64,000 bases of DNA. Origin: a virus. The stretch lies in IMG/VR virus record IMGVR_UViG_3300031963_000033, positions 50,530 to 114,529 of that record; one strand, written 5' to 3'. This document shows, piece after piece, positions 1 through 9,120 of this stretch (the first letter of the stretch is position 1; each line of letters begins with the position of its first letter). Under the pieces are notes generated by a model. It had not been told where the DNA came from and made no database searches. It saw nothing but the letters and a program-made list of their open reading frames with translations. The position numbers and the translations under genes were made by a program.

Positions 1-1
1 A

Positions 2-1531
2 ACGCCGTCTATTACGACTACGCCAAGTATTACGCCAAGTATTACGATAACGCCTTCTGTCACTACAACACCAAGTATTACTACAACGCCTTCTGTTACT
101 ATTACGCCTAGTATTACACCATCTATTACCACTACGCCTTCTATTACTAGAACCCCGAGTATTACTACTACACCGTCTATTACTGTTACGCCAAGTATTA
201 CTCCATCAATTACAACTACGCCATCTATTACTAAAACGCCAAGTATTACTACCACACCGTCTATTACAACCACACCTTCCGTAACTAGAACGCCAAGTAT
301 TACCACTACGCCTTCTATTACCAGAACGCCGTCTATTACTACAACACCTAGCATTACACCTTCTATTACCATTACGCCAAGTATTACTACAACACCAAGT
401 GTAACTCCGTCTATTACCACCACACCATCTATTACGACTACACCAAGTATTACTACAACACCGTCTATTACAACTACACCAAGTATTACTCCATCTATTA
501 CAACTACACCAAGTATTACAAAAACGCCTTCTATTACTAGAACCCCAAGTATTACCACTACACCAAGTATTACAACAACGCCAAGTATTACTAAAACGCC
601 GTCAATTACTACTACACCTTCTATCACTACAACGCCAAGTATTACTACAACGCCAAGTATTACTCCAAGTATTACTAAAACGCCTTCTATTACTACAACG
701 CCAAGTATTACTACAACGCCGAGTATTACCGTAACGCCAAGTATTACTCCATCAATTACAACTACGCCATCTATTACTAAAACGCCAAGTATTACCGTTA
801 CACCATCTGTTACCATCACACCATCTATTACTACTACTCCTAGTATTACCAGAACACCAAGTATTACGACAACGCCTTCTATTACTACAACGCCTTCTAT
901 TACTACAACGCCGAGTATTACTCCAAGTATTACGGTAACGCCTTCTATTACTACAACGCCTTCTATTACGAAAACGCCGAGTGTTACTACAACGCCAAGT
1001 ATTACTACTACACCGTCTATTACTAGAACGCCAAGCGTAACAACTACGCCATCTATTACTACCACGCCTAGTATTACCAGAACACCAAGTATTACTCCTA
1101 GTATTACGCCGTCTATTACCACTACACCATCTATTACGACTACACCAAGTATTACCAGAACACCAAGTATTACGACAACGCCTTCTATTACTACAACACC
1201 ATCTATTACTACTACGCCAAGTATTACTAGAACGCCGTCTATTACGACTACACCATCTATTACTACTACGCCAAGTATTACTCCAAGTATTACCATCACG
1301 CCAAGTATTACCAAAACACCGTCTATTACCACTACGCCAAGCATTACTACAACGCCTTCTATTACAAGAACGCCAAGTATCACGCCAAGTATTACAACAA
1401 CGCCGTCTATTACTAGAACGCCAAGTATTACTACAACACCGTCTATTACTAGAACGCCGTCTATTACTAGAACGCCGAGTATTACCACTACGCCGTCTAT
1501 TACCAGAACACCGTCTATTACGCCTTCTAAC
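2..1531 (+). repeat. TPSITx-encoding tandem repeat tract
   Basis: About 1.5 kb of 18-nt (sometimes shorter) units encoding T-P-S-I-T-x. The amino-acid pattern is nearly invariant while third positions vary freely (Thr ACG/ACA/ACT/ACC, Pro CCA/CCG/CCT, Ser AGT/TCT). This suggests selection on the peptide rather than recent DNA amplification alone. The tract continues off the left edge. Confidence 0.95.
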
Positions 1532-2707
1532 ACACCGGGAACAATGGTTATTGAACTTGCTAGTGGGTCAGCAAGTAGTAATACAACAACGGGAGCATCT
1601 ACAGGATCACATACATGGACCGTACAATCAAACGCTACAGCGTTAGTAGCACGTGTGGCTTCACAGGCAGAATTTCCAACATACGGTAAACCGACAGCAA
1701 TGTGGTGGTCTGGAAGTTGGGGAAGAACCGCATTAACAATGCAACAAGAATCAGCTAATATTGGTGATGGTATTGCTCTAACAATCTGGACATTATTCAG
1801 TCCAAATTCTGGCACAGGTGCATTAGAAATTGCGTATAACGGTACTATGTATTATCGTATGTATCATACTAATTATAAAAATGCTGTAGCCGTGTGGGAT
1901 AAAGATTTTACCAGTACAAACGGCACAAGTATGTTCGTTCCATTATACACAGATGCGGATAATAGTTCTTTAATGATTGGAATTGGTGTTGGAGTAAATG
2001 CATTCGGTTCACCAAGTACGTTGTCAGCGGCAGGAGGATCTACCTCGGAATGGACAACAACCAGTACGGCATTGACATATGATTTTGAAGTAAATATGTC
2101 CAAAAAATATGCATCAAGTACAGCTGGACAGTTAGATTGGACCCACAGCCAGACGTTAAATATTAAAGCAGCGGCAATTCAATTAGAAAATATTATACCA
2201 TCAGTAACACCGACTATTACACCGACACCGACGATAACTCCATCTAAAACAAGAACGCCATCGCCAGTGACGCCTTCGCCAACGCCGTCACCGACGCCAT
2301 CGCCAGTAACGCCGTCACCTGTAACGCCTTCACCTGTTACCCCATCACCAGTAACACCATCACCAGTAACGCCTTCGCCAACACCATCACCAACACCTTC
2401 GCCAGTAACACCATCACCGGTAACGCCTTCACCAACGCCGTCACCAACACCATCGCCAGTAACGCCTTCGCCAACACCATCACCAACACCTGCACCAGTA
2501 ACGCCTTCGCCAACACCAGCACCAACACCTGCACCAGTAACACCTGCACCAACACCCGCACCAGTAACACCATCACCGACATCTTCGTGTCAAGACGGCA
2601 CGTATGCGTGTATTGGAGTAAATCTATACTATTGTAATCTCGGAACTTATGAACTAGCATGTGTGGATTATGTAGACTGTGGTGGAAGTCAATTCCTTTG
2701 TACGTAA
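2..2707 (+). CDS. Giant Thr/Pro/Ser-repeat (mucin-like) fibre protein, C-terminal part
   Basis: The frame is open from the first bases of the window, so the start lies upstream and at least 901 residues are present. The first ~510 residues are hexapeptide-like repeats T-P-S-I-T-x (x is T, R, K, I or V), sometimes shortened. A ~210-residue globular region rich in Gly, Ser, Thr and aromatics follows (about 1544-2190). Then comes a [10 protein letters not shown] repeat (2264-2580) and a 39-residue terminal module with six Cys. The same Cys module ends the second repeat protein (17360-19366). I infer a virion fibre or surface decoration: an extended, probably glycosylated stalk with globular and disulfide-capped ends. 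The ATG at 1544 is internal and is not the start. No homologue is recognised for the globular domain. Linker-rich host-binding adhesin is the main alternative reading. Confidence 0.8.
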   Translation, partial: TPSITTTPSITPSITITPSVTTTPSITTTPSVTITPSITPSITTTPSITRTPSITTTPSITVTPSITPSITTTPSITKTPSITTTPSITTTPSVTRTPSITTTPSITRTPSITTTPSITPSITITPSITTTPSVTPSITTTPSITTTPSITTTPSITTTPSITPSITTTPSITKTPSITRTPSITTTPSITTTPSITKTPSITTTPSITTTPSITTTPSITPSITKTPSITTTPSITTTPSITVTPSITPSITTTPSITKTPSITVTPSVTITPSITTTPSITRTPSITTTPSITTTPSITTTPSITPSITVTPSITTTPSITKTPSVTTTPSITTTPSITRTPSVTTTPSITTTPSITRTPSITPSITPSITTTPSITTTPSITRTPSITTTPSITTTPSITTTPSITRTPSITTTPSITTTPSITPSITITPSITKTPSITTTPSITTTPSITRTPSITPSITTTPSITRTPSITTTPSITRTPSITRTPSITTTPSITRTPSITPSNTPGTMVIELASGSASSNTTTGASTGSHTWTVQSNATALVARVASQAEFPTYGKPTAMWWSGSWGRTALTMQQESANIGDGIALTIWTLFSPNSGTGALEIAYNGTMYYRMYHTNYKNAVAVWDKDFTSTNGTSMFVPLYTDADNSSLMIGIGVGVNAFGSPSTLSAAGGSTSEWTTTSTALTYDFEVNMSKKYASSTAGQLDWTHSQTLNIKAAAIQLENIIPSVTPTITPTPTITPSKTRTPSPVTPSPTPSPTPSPVTPSPVTPSPVTPSPVTPSPVTPSPTPSPTPSPVTPSPVTPSPTPSPTPSPVTPSPTPSPTPAPVTPSPTPAPTPAPVTPAPTPAPVTPSPTSSCQDGTYACIGVNLYYCNLGTYELACVDYVDCGGSQFLCT
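2264..2580 (+). repeat. [15 protein letters not shown]-encoding repeat
   Basis: Fifteen-nucleotide units encoding Thr-Pro-Ser-Pro-Val and variants ([15 protein letters not shown]) between the globular domain and the Cys-rich end of the first repeat protein. Alternating X-Pro resembles the non-contiguous proline pattern of plant hydroxyproline-rich glycoproteins. Confidence 0.9.
2588..2704 (+). other. Six-cysteine C-terminal module, copy 1
   Basis: The last 39 residues contain six Cys, with a core LYYCN, then YVDCGGS and a terminal C. Every Cys aligns with copy 2 at 19247-19363. It is probably a disulfide-stabilised cap or attachment module. No family is recognised. Confidence 0.75.
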
Positions 2708-2740
2708 AAATAACGGTAACTTAAAATTTAGAGAATAAAT

Positions 2741-3172
2741 ATGAATACATTTCAAGATTTACAATTATTGGTTGATGCTAACGCAATAATCCAAAATTAT
2801 AACTGTGTGGATAATACAACGTGTGATGCTTTAAAATCACTCACCACGGGAAACGGATTATATCGACAAATTCATTATTTAATTGATAAACAAACACCTT
2901 TTAGAGTGTTATGGTTGCAATACGACACCACAGATGATGAGTTTATATTAAATTTATCGTGTTTTGATAAAGATAAAAACGTTATAACTCCTTTAGATTT
3001 TACGAATAGGGTTGAAGGCCCATCAAAAACATTAGTACAATCGTATATTAATACCAATCCAATAAAATGGATAAAAACGGTACCAAATGAATATAGTCTC
3101 ATGTATACGACTCAAAATGCTAATATAGGACAGAAACTACAAAATACTTTACCAATAATTAAAAAGCTGTAG
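2741..3172 (+). CDS. Hypothetical protein, 143 aa
   Basis: I do not recognise this protein. It is soluble-looking, with no signal peptide or membrane segment, has several hydrophobic beta-like stretches in the middle and three Cys. It starts at an ATG preceded by a GAGA-type ribosome site, 33 nt after the repeat-protein stop, so it is probably co-transcribed with that gene. It ends just before a terminator-like hairpin overlapping a strong promoter (3179-3207), making it the last gene of the fibre transcript. A small chaperone or assembly partner for the repeat protein is possible from position alone. Confidence 0.7.
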   Translation: MNTFQDLQLLVDANAIIQNYNCVDNTTCDALKSLTTGNGLYRQIHYLIDKQTPFRVLWLQYDTTDDEFILNLSCFDKDKNVITPLDFTNRVEGPSKTLVQSYINTNPIKWIKTVPNEYSLMYTTQNANIGQKLQNTLPIIKKL

Positions 3173-3178
3173 TAAACC

Positions 3179-3207
3179 TTGACTTGTTAAGTCGAGTAGA
3201 TTATATT
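3179..3207 (+). promoter_or_regulatory. Sigma70-like promoter of first sugar block
   Basis: TTGACT at 3179-3184, a 17-nt spacer, then a perfect TATATT at 3202-3207. The -35 box lies inside a hairpin (3178-3185 pairing with 3189-3196, 3-nt loop) followed by a T run, so the same bases may terminate transcription from the fibre gene upstream. Confidence 0.65.
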
Positions 3208-3224
3208 TTTCTATTGACGTAAAC

Positions 3225-3240
3225 TATTTATACTTGTGTA
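3225..3240 (+). promoter_or_regulatory. TATTTATACTtGTGTA motif, copy 1
   Basis: A 16-nt motif that recurs with one mismatch at 15968-15983, each about 20 nt upstream of the start codon that opens a gene block. The core TATTTATAC also occurs at 55467. It is a candidate stage-specific (late) promoter. TATTTATA is the reverse complement of the T4 late box TATAAATA, so orientation is uncertain. Confidence 0.4.
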
Positions 3241-3263
3241 CAGGTTATATAAATGAGGGTTTT

Positions 3264-4583
3264 ATGACTACAAAAAAGAAAGTTGTTAAAAAGACTGTAA
3301 GAAATCAGAGTATAAAAAAGACTGCTGGACGAGTTAAAAAGAAAGTACCTACTATTTTCGTTCAAATTGCAGCATACCGTGATCCAGAATTATTACACAC
3401 TCTTCGCAGTTTATTACAAAACGCAGATCATCCAGAAAATTTGACTATTGCCATTGGTTGGCAGCATTCTCCCTATGAGAAGTGGGATAATTTAGATGAG
3501 TTCAAAGATGACACAAGATTTAAGATAATAGATATAGATTATCGTAAATCTAAAGGTGTTTGCTGGATGCGTGAAAAAATACAGAAATTGTATAATGGCG
3601 AAACTTATACACTACAACTAGATTCACATCATAGATTTACCGAACATTGGGATACGCAAGTAATAGAAATGTTAGAAGGATTGCGTAGTAAAGGACACAC
3701 AAAACCACTGCTGAGTTCATACTTACCAGATTTTAATCCAGTAACAGGACCTGAAGGTGAATTACCTGCTCCGTGGATTATGGAATTTGACAGATTTGGT
3801 CCAGAAGGGCCAGTACACTTCTTACCACATACAATAGACGATTGGAGAGAACTGACATCACCAGTTCCATCAAGATTCATGTCTGGTCATTTTATATTTG
3901 CTGACGGAATATTTGTTAAAGAAGTTCCGTATGACCCAAATTATTATTTTCACGGTGAAGAAATTGATTTATCTGTTCGTTCTTATATGGCGGGGTACGA
4001 TCTATTCGCACCACACAGAACTATTGCTTGGCACGAATACTATAGAGAAGGAAAGAGTAAACATTGGGAGGACCATACAAATTGGGCATCAGAAGATAGA
4101 ATCTCACACGCATATCATCGCAAAATGTACGGTATTGAATCGAAGAACAGAAAATTAAAAGATAATGTACGAACACTTCAGGAATATGAAATGTATGCTG
4201 GATTGGAGTTTTCTACAAAACGTGCTCATACGATGACCATACAAAAAATACGCCCTCCAGTTTCTTTAGATGTAGAATCCCATACACAAGGATTGGTTCC
4301 TTATCATAAAGTATGTATTGATGTGTATAAAGGATCATTACCAGAGAAGGATTATAATTTCTGGGTAGTTGCGTTTACAAATAAAGATGGAATAGAATTT
4401 CATAGACATGATGCTGATGAAAATGAAATAAATATGGCTATGAGTGTACCTTATGAAGCAGATAAGTTTGTGCATATATGGAGAGCATTCTATTCTGATC
4501 AACCAGCTGATGGGTGGATCGTGTGGCCTCATAGTAAGAGTAATGGGTGGTGTGAAAGATTAACTGGTAAATTTGGACGATAA
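3264..4583 (+). CDS. GT60-type polypeptide GlcNAc-transferase-like protein (copy 1)
   Basis: This is a glycosyltransferase of the GT60/GlcNAc family (Pfam PF11397), known for UDP-GlcNAc transfer to hydroxyproline of Dictyostelium Skp1 and to Thr of trypanosome mucins. Motifs visible in order: IFVQIAAYRDPE (about residues 31-42), LQLDSHHRF with the metal-binding D-x-H (about 118-127), HGEE plus the Arg/Tyr-rich segment (about 230), and AWHEY (about 256). A C-terminal ~120-residue region has RHDA and WPHSKSNGWC motifs shared with the next gene. The Lys/Arg-rich N-terminal 30 residues are unusual. I chose the ATG at 3264, which has a GAGG site 5 nt upstream, over a TTG at 3234. It is the first gene of the operon and is tandemly duplicated with the next. 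Acceptor identity is inference; the nearby Thr/Pro repeats are the obvious candidate. Confidence 0.85.
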   Translation: MTTKKKVVKKTVRNQSIKKTAGRVKKKVPTIFVQIAAYRDPELLHTLRSLLQNADHPENLTIAIGWQHSPYEKWDNLDEFKDDTRFKIIDIDYRKSKGVCWMREKIQKLYNGETYTLQLDSHHRFTEHWDTQVIEMLEGLRSKGHTKPLLSSYLPDFNPVTGPEGELPAPWIMEFDRFGPEGPVHFLPHTIDDWRELTSPVPSRFMSGHFIFADGIFVKEVPYDPNYYFHGEEIDLSVRSYMAGYDLFAPHRTIAWHEYYREGKSKHWEDHTNWASEDRISHAYHRKMYGIESKNRKLKDNVRTLQEYEMYAGLEFSTKRAHTMTIQKIRPPVSLDVESHTQGLVPYHKVCIDVYKGSLPEKDYNFWVVAFTNKDGIEFHRHDADENEINMAMSVPYEADKFVHIWRAFYSDQPADGWIVWPHSKSNGWCERLTGKFGR

Positions 4584-4584
4584 T

Positions 4585-5826
4585 ATGAGAAAAAATAAAA
4601 ATATTTTCGTTCAAATTGCAGCATACCGTGATCCAGAATTACTACCCACTATTCGTGATTGTATATCCAATGCGAAGAACCCGGAAAATCTTCGATTCTG
4701 TATTGCGTGGCAGCATTCTAACGAAGATGTCTGGGACAATTTAGATGAGTTTAAAAACGATTCACGATTTATAATTCTAGATATTCCACATCTACAGACA
4801 AAAGGAACGTGTTGGGCACGGTATCAAATCCAACAACATTGGAACGGAGAAGCATATACCCTACAATTAGATTCACATCATCGTTTTGCTAAAAATTGGG
4901 ATAGTATGCTAATTAAGATGGTCAAAGATTTACAAAAAGCAGGATATAAAAAACCATTATTGACTGCATATATGTCAAGTTATGAACCACATAACGATCC
5001 CACGGGACGAGCACCAGACCCGTGGTTCTTAACATTTGACAGATTCACTCCAGCTGGAGCAGTATTTTTTATACCCGCTGTTATTCCTGATTGGAAAAAT
5101 CGTAAATTACCATATCCAAGTAGATTTTATTCCGCTCATTTTGGATTCACACTTGGACAATTTTGTAAAGAAGTTCCTCACGATCCGAACTACTTGTTTC
5201 ACGGTGAGGAAATTTCTATTGCCGCACGAGCGTATACGTGGGGATATGATTTGTTTGCGGCACATAAACCTGTAGTGTGGCACGAATATTCACGAAATCA
5301 CCGCCCTCGTAAATCGTGGGACGACATATCAGATTGGACTAATTGGGATAATCAATCGTTGGCACGTAACAGAAGATTGTTAAACGTGGATAACGAGAAT
5401 GACCCTAATGAAGATTTTGGAGAATTTGGATTTGGTACACAACGTACACTACAGCAGTACGAAGAATATGCGGGAATACAATTTTCTACAAGAAGTATAC
5501 AAAAACATACGTTAGAACATCGTGAACCACCCAACCCGCCAAATCAACCATTCTTTAGAATTTTTAAACATTGTATTGATTTACCATATCAATATGTACC
5601 GTATAATGACTATGATTTTTGGGCGGTAGCATTTGAAGATGAATTTGGTAACGAGATATATAGACACGATGCTACAGAAGATGATATCATACAAATGAAG
5701 AATGATCCTGACGGATATTGTAAATTGTGGAGACAGTTTCACGCAACGGCAAAACCCGCCAGATGGATTGTTTGGCCACATTCTAAATCACACGGATGGT
5801 GTGATCGATTGGTTGGAGATATCTAA
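4585..5826 (+). CDS. GT60-type polypeptide GlcNAc-transferase-like protein (copy 2)
   Basis: A tandem paralogue of the preceding gene, 413 aa, with the same order of motifs: IFVQIAAYRDPE at the N-terminus, LQLDSHHRF, HGEE, WHEY, then the C-terminal RHDA and WPHSKSHGWC region. It lacks the basic N-terminal extension of copy 1. I start it at the ATG one base after the upstream stop rather than at a TTG (4573) inside the previous gene. Forty nucleotides over the first motif (4602-4641) are identical to copy 1 (3353-3392) while the rest has diverged, which suggests gene conversion. A different acceptor residue or sequence preference would explain keeping both copies; that is inference. Confidence 0.85.
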   Translation: MRKNKNIFVQIAAYRDPELLPTIRDCISNAKNPENLRFCIAWQHSNEDVWDNLDEFKNDSRFIILDIPHLQTKGTCWARYQIQQHWNGEAYTLQLDSHHRFAKNWDSMLIKMVKDLQKAGYKKPLLTAYMSSYEPHNDPTGRAPDPWFLTFDRFTPAGAVFFIPAVIPDWKNRKLPYPSRFYSAHFGFTLGQFCKEVPHDPNYLFHGEEISIAARAYTWGYDLFAAHKPVVWHEYSRNHRPRKSWDDISDWTNWDNQSLARNRRLLNVDNENDPNEDFGEFGFGTQRTLQQYEEYAGIQFSTRSIQKHTLEHREPPNPPNQPFFRIFKHCIDLPYQYVPYNDYDFWAVAFEDEFGNEIYRHDATEDDIIQMKNDPDGYCKLWRQFHATAKPARWIVWPHSKSHGWCDRLVGDI

Positions 5827-5827
5827 A

Positions 5828-6787
5828 ATGCAGCACAAAACAAAATTACGTATTCATAATTCCTGCAACAAGTACACTAGGTATTATAGATATTATAATT
5901 TTTTTTGGGATGCTTTGACTTACGAGTTAGGTAAAACGTTTGAAATTGAAGAAAACAGATATTTCGAACATGCCCATACAATACCAATGCCAATAAAACT
6001 CAAAAAGGCAAAATGTGATTTAGAAATTTATGAATCAGACTACGTTATAGAAAACGTAGAATCGGGTGACTTCTATATATTGACAGCGTGTGATGTATTG
6101 ACCGGACACGTAATAGCTGAAAGAGAGAATCCACACTTAAAAAAAGTATTGGTGGCACAGTACATAGACCAAATTATTAAACACAACGTAGAAAATCCAC
6201 ATACCAGTAAATATTCCCCATGGATTTATTTTCAAAGTGGATTGACTAATTTAGAAGAATATTTTTATAAAAGAAAGTTAATACTCAATTTTAATAAAAA
6301 ATTATACTTTCGTGGTAAAATTGATGACCGTCCTATTTTAAAGTACTTTTCTCCATCTATCTTGGAATCAGGCCAAACAATTAATCAAAATGATTATTTC
6401 AACGAAGCAATTAATCACGAAATCGGATTATCCATAGGCGGTGTTGGTGAGTTGTGTTATAGAGATATTGAATATATGGGAATGGGTATACCGTTTTTGC
6501 GTTTTGAATTCGCTAGCAGTCTTAAAGAACCATTAATTCCAAATGTACACTATATTTCAGTAGATAGGCCGAATGACTTACCAACAGAACAACGTACTTG
6601 TGGTGTTGGATTAGATAGGATGGGATTAGAACATCACGCAAAGTTAATAGAGCAACGTTATTTAGAAGTAATAGATGACAAAGAATTTTTAAGATTTGTA
6701 TCTACTAATGCAAGAGAGTATTATGAAAAATATCTTATGTATCCGAACAATGTAAGACACACAATTAATTGGTTGGGGTTAGAATAA
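5828..6787 (+). CDS. Probable GT-B-fold glycosyltransferase
   Basis: A 319-residue protein. The N-terminal half is unrecognised. The C-terminal half has YFRGKIDDRP and later a GVGELCYRDIEYMGMGIPFLR segment, split here for reference as GELCYRDIEY and GMGIPFLR. This layout resembles the donor-binding half of exostosin/GT90-like enzymes, where a conserved R-x-x-E precedes a G-x-P turn. The ATG at 5828, one base after the previous stop, is preferred over an upstream start inside the GT60 gene. It sits between GT60 copy 2 and GDP-fucose synthase. Family assignment is by motif resemblance only; the function in sugar transfer is also supported by its operon. Confidence 0.55.
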   Translation: MQHKTKLRIHNSCNKYTRYYRYYNFFWDALTYELGKTFEIEENRYFEHAHTIPMPIKLKKAKCDLEIYESDYVIENVESGDFYILTACDVLTGHVIAERENPHLKKVLVAQYIDQIIKHNVENPHTSKYSPWIYFQSGLTNLEEYFYKRKLILNFNKKLYFRGKIDDRPILKYFSPSILESGQTINQNDYFNEAINHEIGLSIGGVGELCYRDIEYMGMGIPFLRFEFASSLKEPLIPNVHYISVDRPNDLPTEQRTCGVGLDRMGLEHHAKLIEQRYLEVIDDKEFLRFVSTNAREYYEKYLMYPNNVRHTINWLGLE

Positions 6788-6788
6788 T

Positions 6789-7706
6789 ATGAGAATTTTA
6801 GTAACAGGTGGAACTGGGTTGGTTGGAGAAAACTTGAAACAATCTCTTCCTGACGCATATTATGTTTCTTCAAAGGATTACGATTTAACTAGTTACGAAG
6901 ATACTGCGGCGTTGTTTTATTACTATCGACCAACGCACGTTATCCATTTAGCTTCTAAAGTAGGTGGCATAACGTATAATATGAAATACCCAGTAGAGTT
7001 TTTTGAAGATAATGTGTTGATGAACGCAAATGTACTAAACTGTGCTCATAAATTTAAAGTGCAAAACTTAATTGGAATGTTGTCCACTTGTATATTCCCA
7101 GATGATGTGACGTATCCTCTAACGCCTGATAAAATTCATAAGGGTGAACCACATCATAGCAACTTTGGATATGCTTATGCAAAACGCATGTTAGAAGTTC
7201 AAATACGAACATATAATAAACAATACGGAACAGATTGGACCACGATTATCCCAACAAATATTTATGGCAAATATGATCAATTTAATCTTGAAAAATCTCA
7301 TGTAATTCCTGCGTTAATTCATAAGATGTATTTGAATAAAATAAATAATCAACCATTGATGAATATGATGGGTACTGGATTGGCAGAACGGGAATTTATA
7401 TACGCTGAAGATTTAGGGAAAATATTAGCGTGGGCTATAGAAAATTACACAACACCAACACCATTAATAGTTTCATCAGAAACATCATATAGTATAAAAT
7501 CGGTAGCAGAGCTAATTTCTAATGCTATAGGTTATGAGGGACAATTACTATTTGACGGAGATGTGTCAAAAGACGGACAATACAGAAAGCCAAGCGATTC
7601 CAATGTGGTTAGAACACTTTGTCCAATAGAATATACTCCTCTAGATGTTGGTATAAAAAATACCGTAGAGTGGTTTGTAGAAAATTACACTAACTGTAGG
7701 AAGTAA
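6789..7706 (+). CDS. fcl: GDP-L-fucose synthase
   Basis: NADPH-dependent 3,5-epimerase/4-reductase converting GDP-4-keto-6-deoxymannose to GDP-L-fucose. An extended SDR of the usual length (305 aa): GGTGLVG nucleotide-binding loop at residues 7-13, HLASKVGG, the catalytic Ser/Thr-Cys segment LSTCIFP (counterpart of the family SSCIYP) and the YAYAK Tyr/Lys pair. IIPTNIYG and GLAEREFIYAEDL are further family signatures. It starts one base after the preceding stop. The preceding enzyme, GDP-mannose 4,6-dehydratase, is not in this window, so it must be elsewhere in the phage or supplied by the host. The product would feed the GT10 gene at 10616 and the O-fucosyltransferase-like domain at 20407-23178. 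Confidence 0.88.
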   Translation: MRILVTGGTGLVGENLKQSLPDAYYVSSKDYDLTSYEDTAALFYYYRPTHVIHLASKVGGITYNMKYPVEFFEDNVLMNANVLNCAHKFKVQNLIGMLSTCIFPDDVTYPLTPDKIHKGEPHHSNFGYAYAKRMLEVQIRTYNKQYGTDWTTIIPTNIYGKYDQFNLEKSHVIPALIHKMYLNKINNQPLMNMMGTGLAEREFIYAEDLGKILAWAIENYTTPTPLIVSSETSYSIKSVAELISNAIGYEGQLLFDGDVSKDGQYRKPSDSNVVRTLCPIEYTPLDVGIKNTVEWFVENYTNCRK

Positions 7707-7709
7707 AAT

Positions 7710-8507
7710 ATGAAAATACTAGTATCTACTATATGTTTTATTCAACCCAATAAAATTAAGGATGGTGCAGAGATATATGCAACGTTTGCCAATCGTTTGA
7801 TAGATTCTACGATGGAAAAAACGAATTTTGATATTCGAGTAGCAACAAACAGACCAGAACTGTTTTCCGACGCATTATTAAAATATGGTGACAGAGTTTC
7901 TTTATTTGTAGACACGTTGGAAGATAAACAGGTTTGGGTTGGTGCATTCAATCAATTACTAAAATTTTTAGCACTAAAAGATGTACCATCGAAATACGAT
8001 TATGTTCTGTATTTAGATTGCGATTCATCATTCTTTAAAACAGTTGATAATGAATTGGTAACAGAAACAATTACCAAACTAGAAGAAAACAACCAAAACG
8101 GCATGGTAAATAGATCTGGTACGGGATACTTCCTGCAACAGTTAACAGAACATTGTTCAGGCATAGCAAATATGTTTAGCGCCAAATTTAATTTTTATAA
8201 CTTAAACTTGAATACCGTACCACCGGAGTGGGAAGATGCTCCAATGCCATGTGAACACATACTGTTCTTAAAGAATGAAGATAATAAATTACAGATTATG
8301 TCAGATAAAATTGCTGAATTTAATGAAAAATTAGAATCTCAAATTGGACAACCGTACATCGCATGTAGTCCTGATATGGAAGCATTCGAGTTGGGTATTG
8401 GGGTAAAAGTTGCTGGTTATAAATTAGCAGAAATTGATTCATATATTCACCACGATGTATTTTGTGTAAAATATAACGGTAGTAATTGGGAAAAAGCAAA
8501 ATTATAA
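7710..8507 (+). CDS. Putative GT-A glycosyltransferase
   Basis: A 265-residue protein with an N-terminal hydrophobic strand (MKILVSTICF), a segment resembling nucleotide-sugar binding folds, and YVLYLDCDSSFF (about residues 92-103). The last is a typical GT-A Asp-x-Asp metal site after a hydrophobic strand. An HHD motif near the C-terminus could be a further metal ligand, as in several GT-A families. No specific family can be named. It follows GDP-fucose synthase by 3 nt and precedes a methyltransferase, so a role in building or extending the same glycan is inferred. Confidence 0.55.
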   Translation: MKILVSTICFIQPNKIKDGAEIYATFANRLIDSTMEKTNFDIRVATNRPELFSDALLKYGDRVSLFVDTLEDKQVWVGAFNQLLKFLALKDVPSKYDYVLYLDCDSSFFKTVDNELVTETITKLEENNQNGMVNRSGTGYFLQQLTEHCSGIANMFSAKFNFYNLNLNTVPPEWEDAPMPCEHILFLKNEDNKLQIMSDKIAEFNEKLESQIGQPYIACSPDMEAFELGIGVKVAGYKLAEIDSYIHHDVFCVKYNGSNWEKAKL

Positions 8508-8520
8508 AATGAGATAAATT

Positions 8521-9120
8521 ATGTTAAAAACCGATGGAAATGATTATTATGTAATCAAGGATGCATGTGTTGCTGTAAAGGAAATTGAAGGTTTGGTATG
8601 TGAATTAGGATCGTATCAAGGTGGTGGACTCAAATTACTTATGGAAACATTTTCGGAAATGAATCAACGAGATAGAATATTTCTTTCGGTTGATCCATAC
8701 GGAGACATTCCATATCACGATATAAATGGTATACACAGTGCGGGATATACAAATAATGTAAAAAATATGTTTCTACGAGACATACATCAATTGTCTTATG
8801 AATTGAATACATACTTTTTGTTTTTCAATATGACAGACACACAGTTTTTCAAAAGATTTTCTGATGGTATTCCTGTATACATTAACGAAGAACGTATTTA
8901 TAACAAATATGCGTTAGTAATTATTGACGGACCACATGAAGTGAATATCGTTAAGGATGAATTTGATTTCTTTAAAAGTAGAATAGCTACAAATGGTATA
9001 ATAGTTTTTGATGATGTTGAACAGTACCCACATGAAACTATTCACGAATATATTTTGCAGAATGGATTTGAAACGTTCAAATCCACAGGATATAAGCACG
9101 CATATAAAAAAGTTGTATGA
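8521..9120 (+). CDS. Class I SAM-dependent methyltransferase
   Basis: A 199-residue Rossmann methyltransferase of the Methyltransf_24/TylF-like kind. CELGSYQGGG is the SAM-binding glycine loop (about residues 27-36), SVDPYGD follows the second strand, LVIIDGPH is the motif IV region and IIVFDDV precedes the C-terminal strand. The ATG is 13 nt after the previous gene, with a GAGA-type ribosome site. The 3' end overlaps the next gene by 4 nt (ATGA), indicating translational coupling. Sugar O-methylation is the likely job given the neighbours; the substrate is unknown. Confidence 0.75.
   Translation: MLKTDGNDYYVIKDACVAVKEIEGLVCELGSYQGGGLKLLMETFSEMNQRDRIFLSVDPYGDIPYHDINGIHSAGYTNNVKNMFLRDIHQLSYELNTYFLFFNMTDTQFFKRFSDGIPVYINEERIYNKYALVIIDGPHEVNIVKDEFDFFKSRIATNGIIVFDDVEQYPHETIHEYILQNGFETFKSTGYKHAYKKVV

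Noticed and set aside
2-1531. CRISPR-like or satellite repeat array
   Set aside because: No unique spacers; the repeats are in-frame codons of one continuous protein.
1544-2707. Separate gene starting at the ATG at 1544
   Set aside because: The frame is open from the window start without a stop, so this ATG is internal.
3214-3242. Second TTGAC-type promoter
   Set aside because: TTGACG is present, but at 17 nt the -10 would be TGTACA, a poor match.
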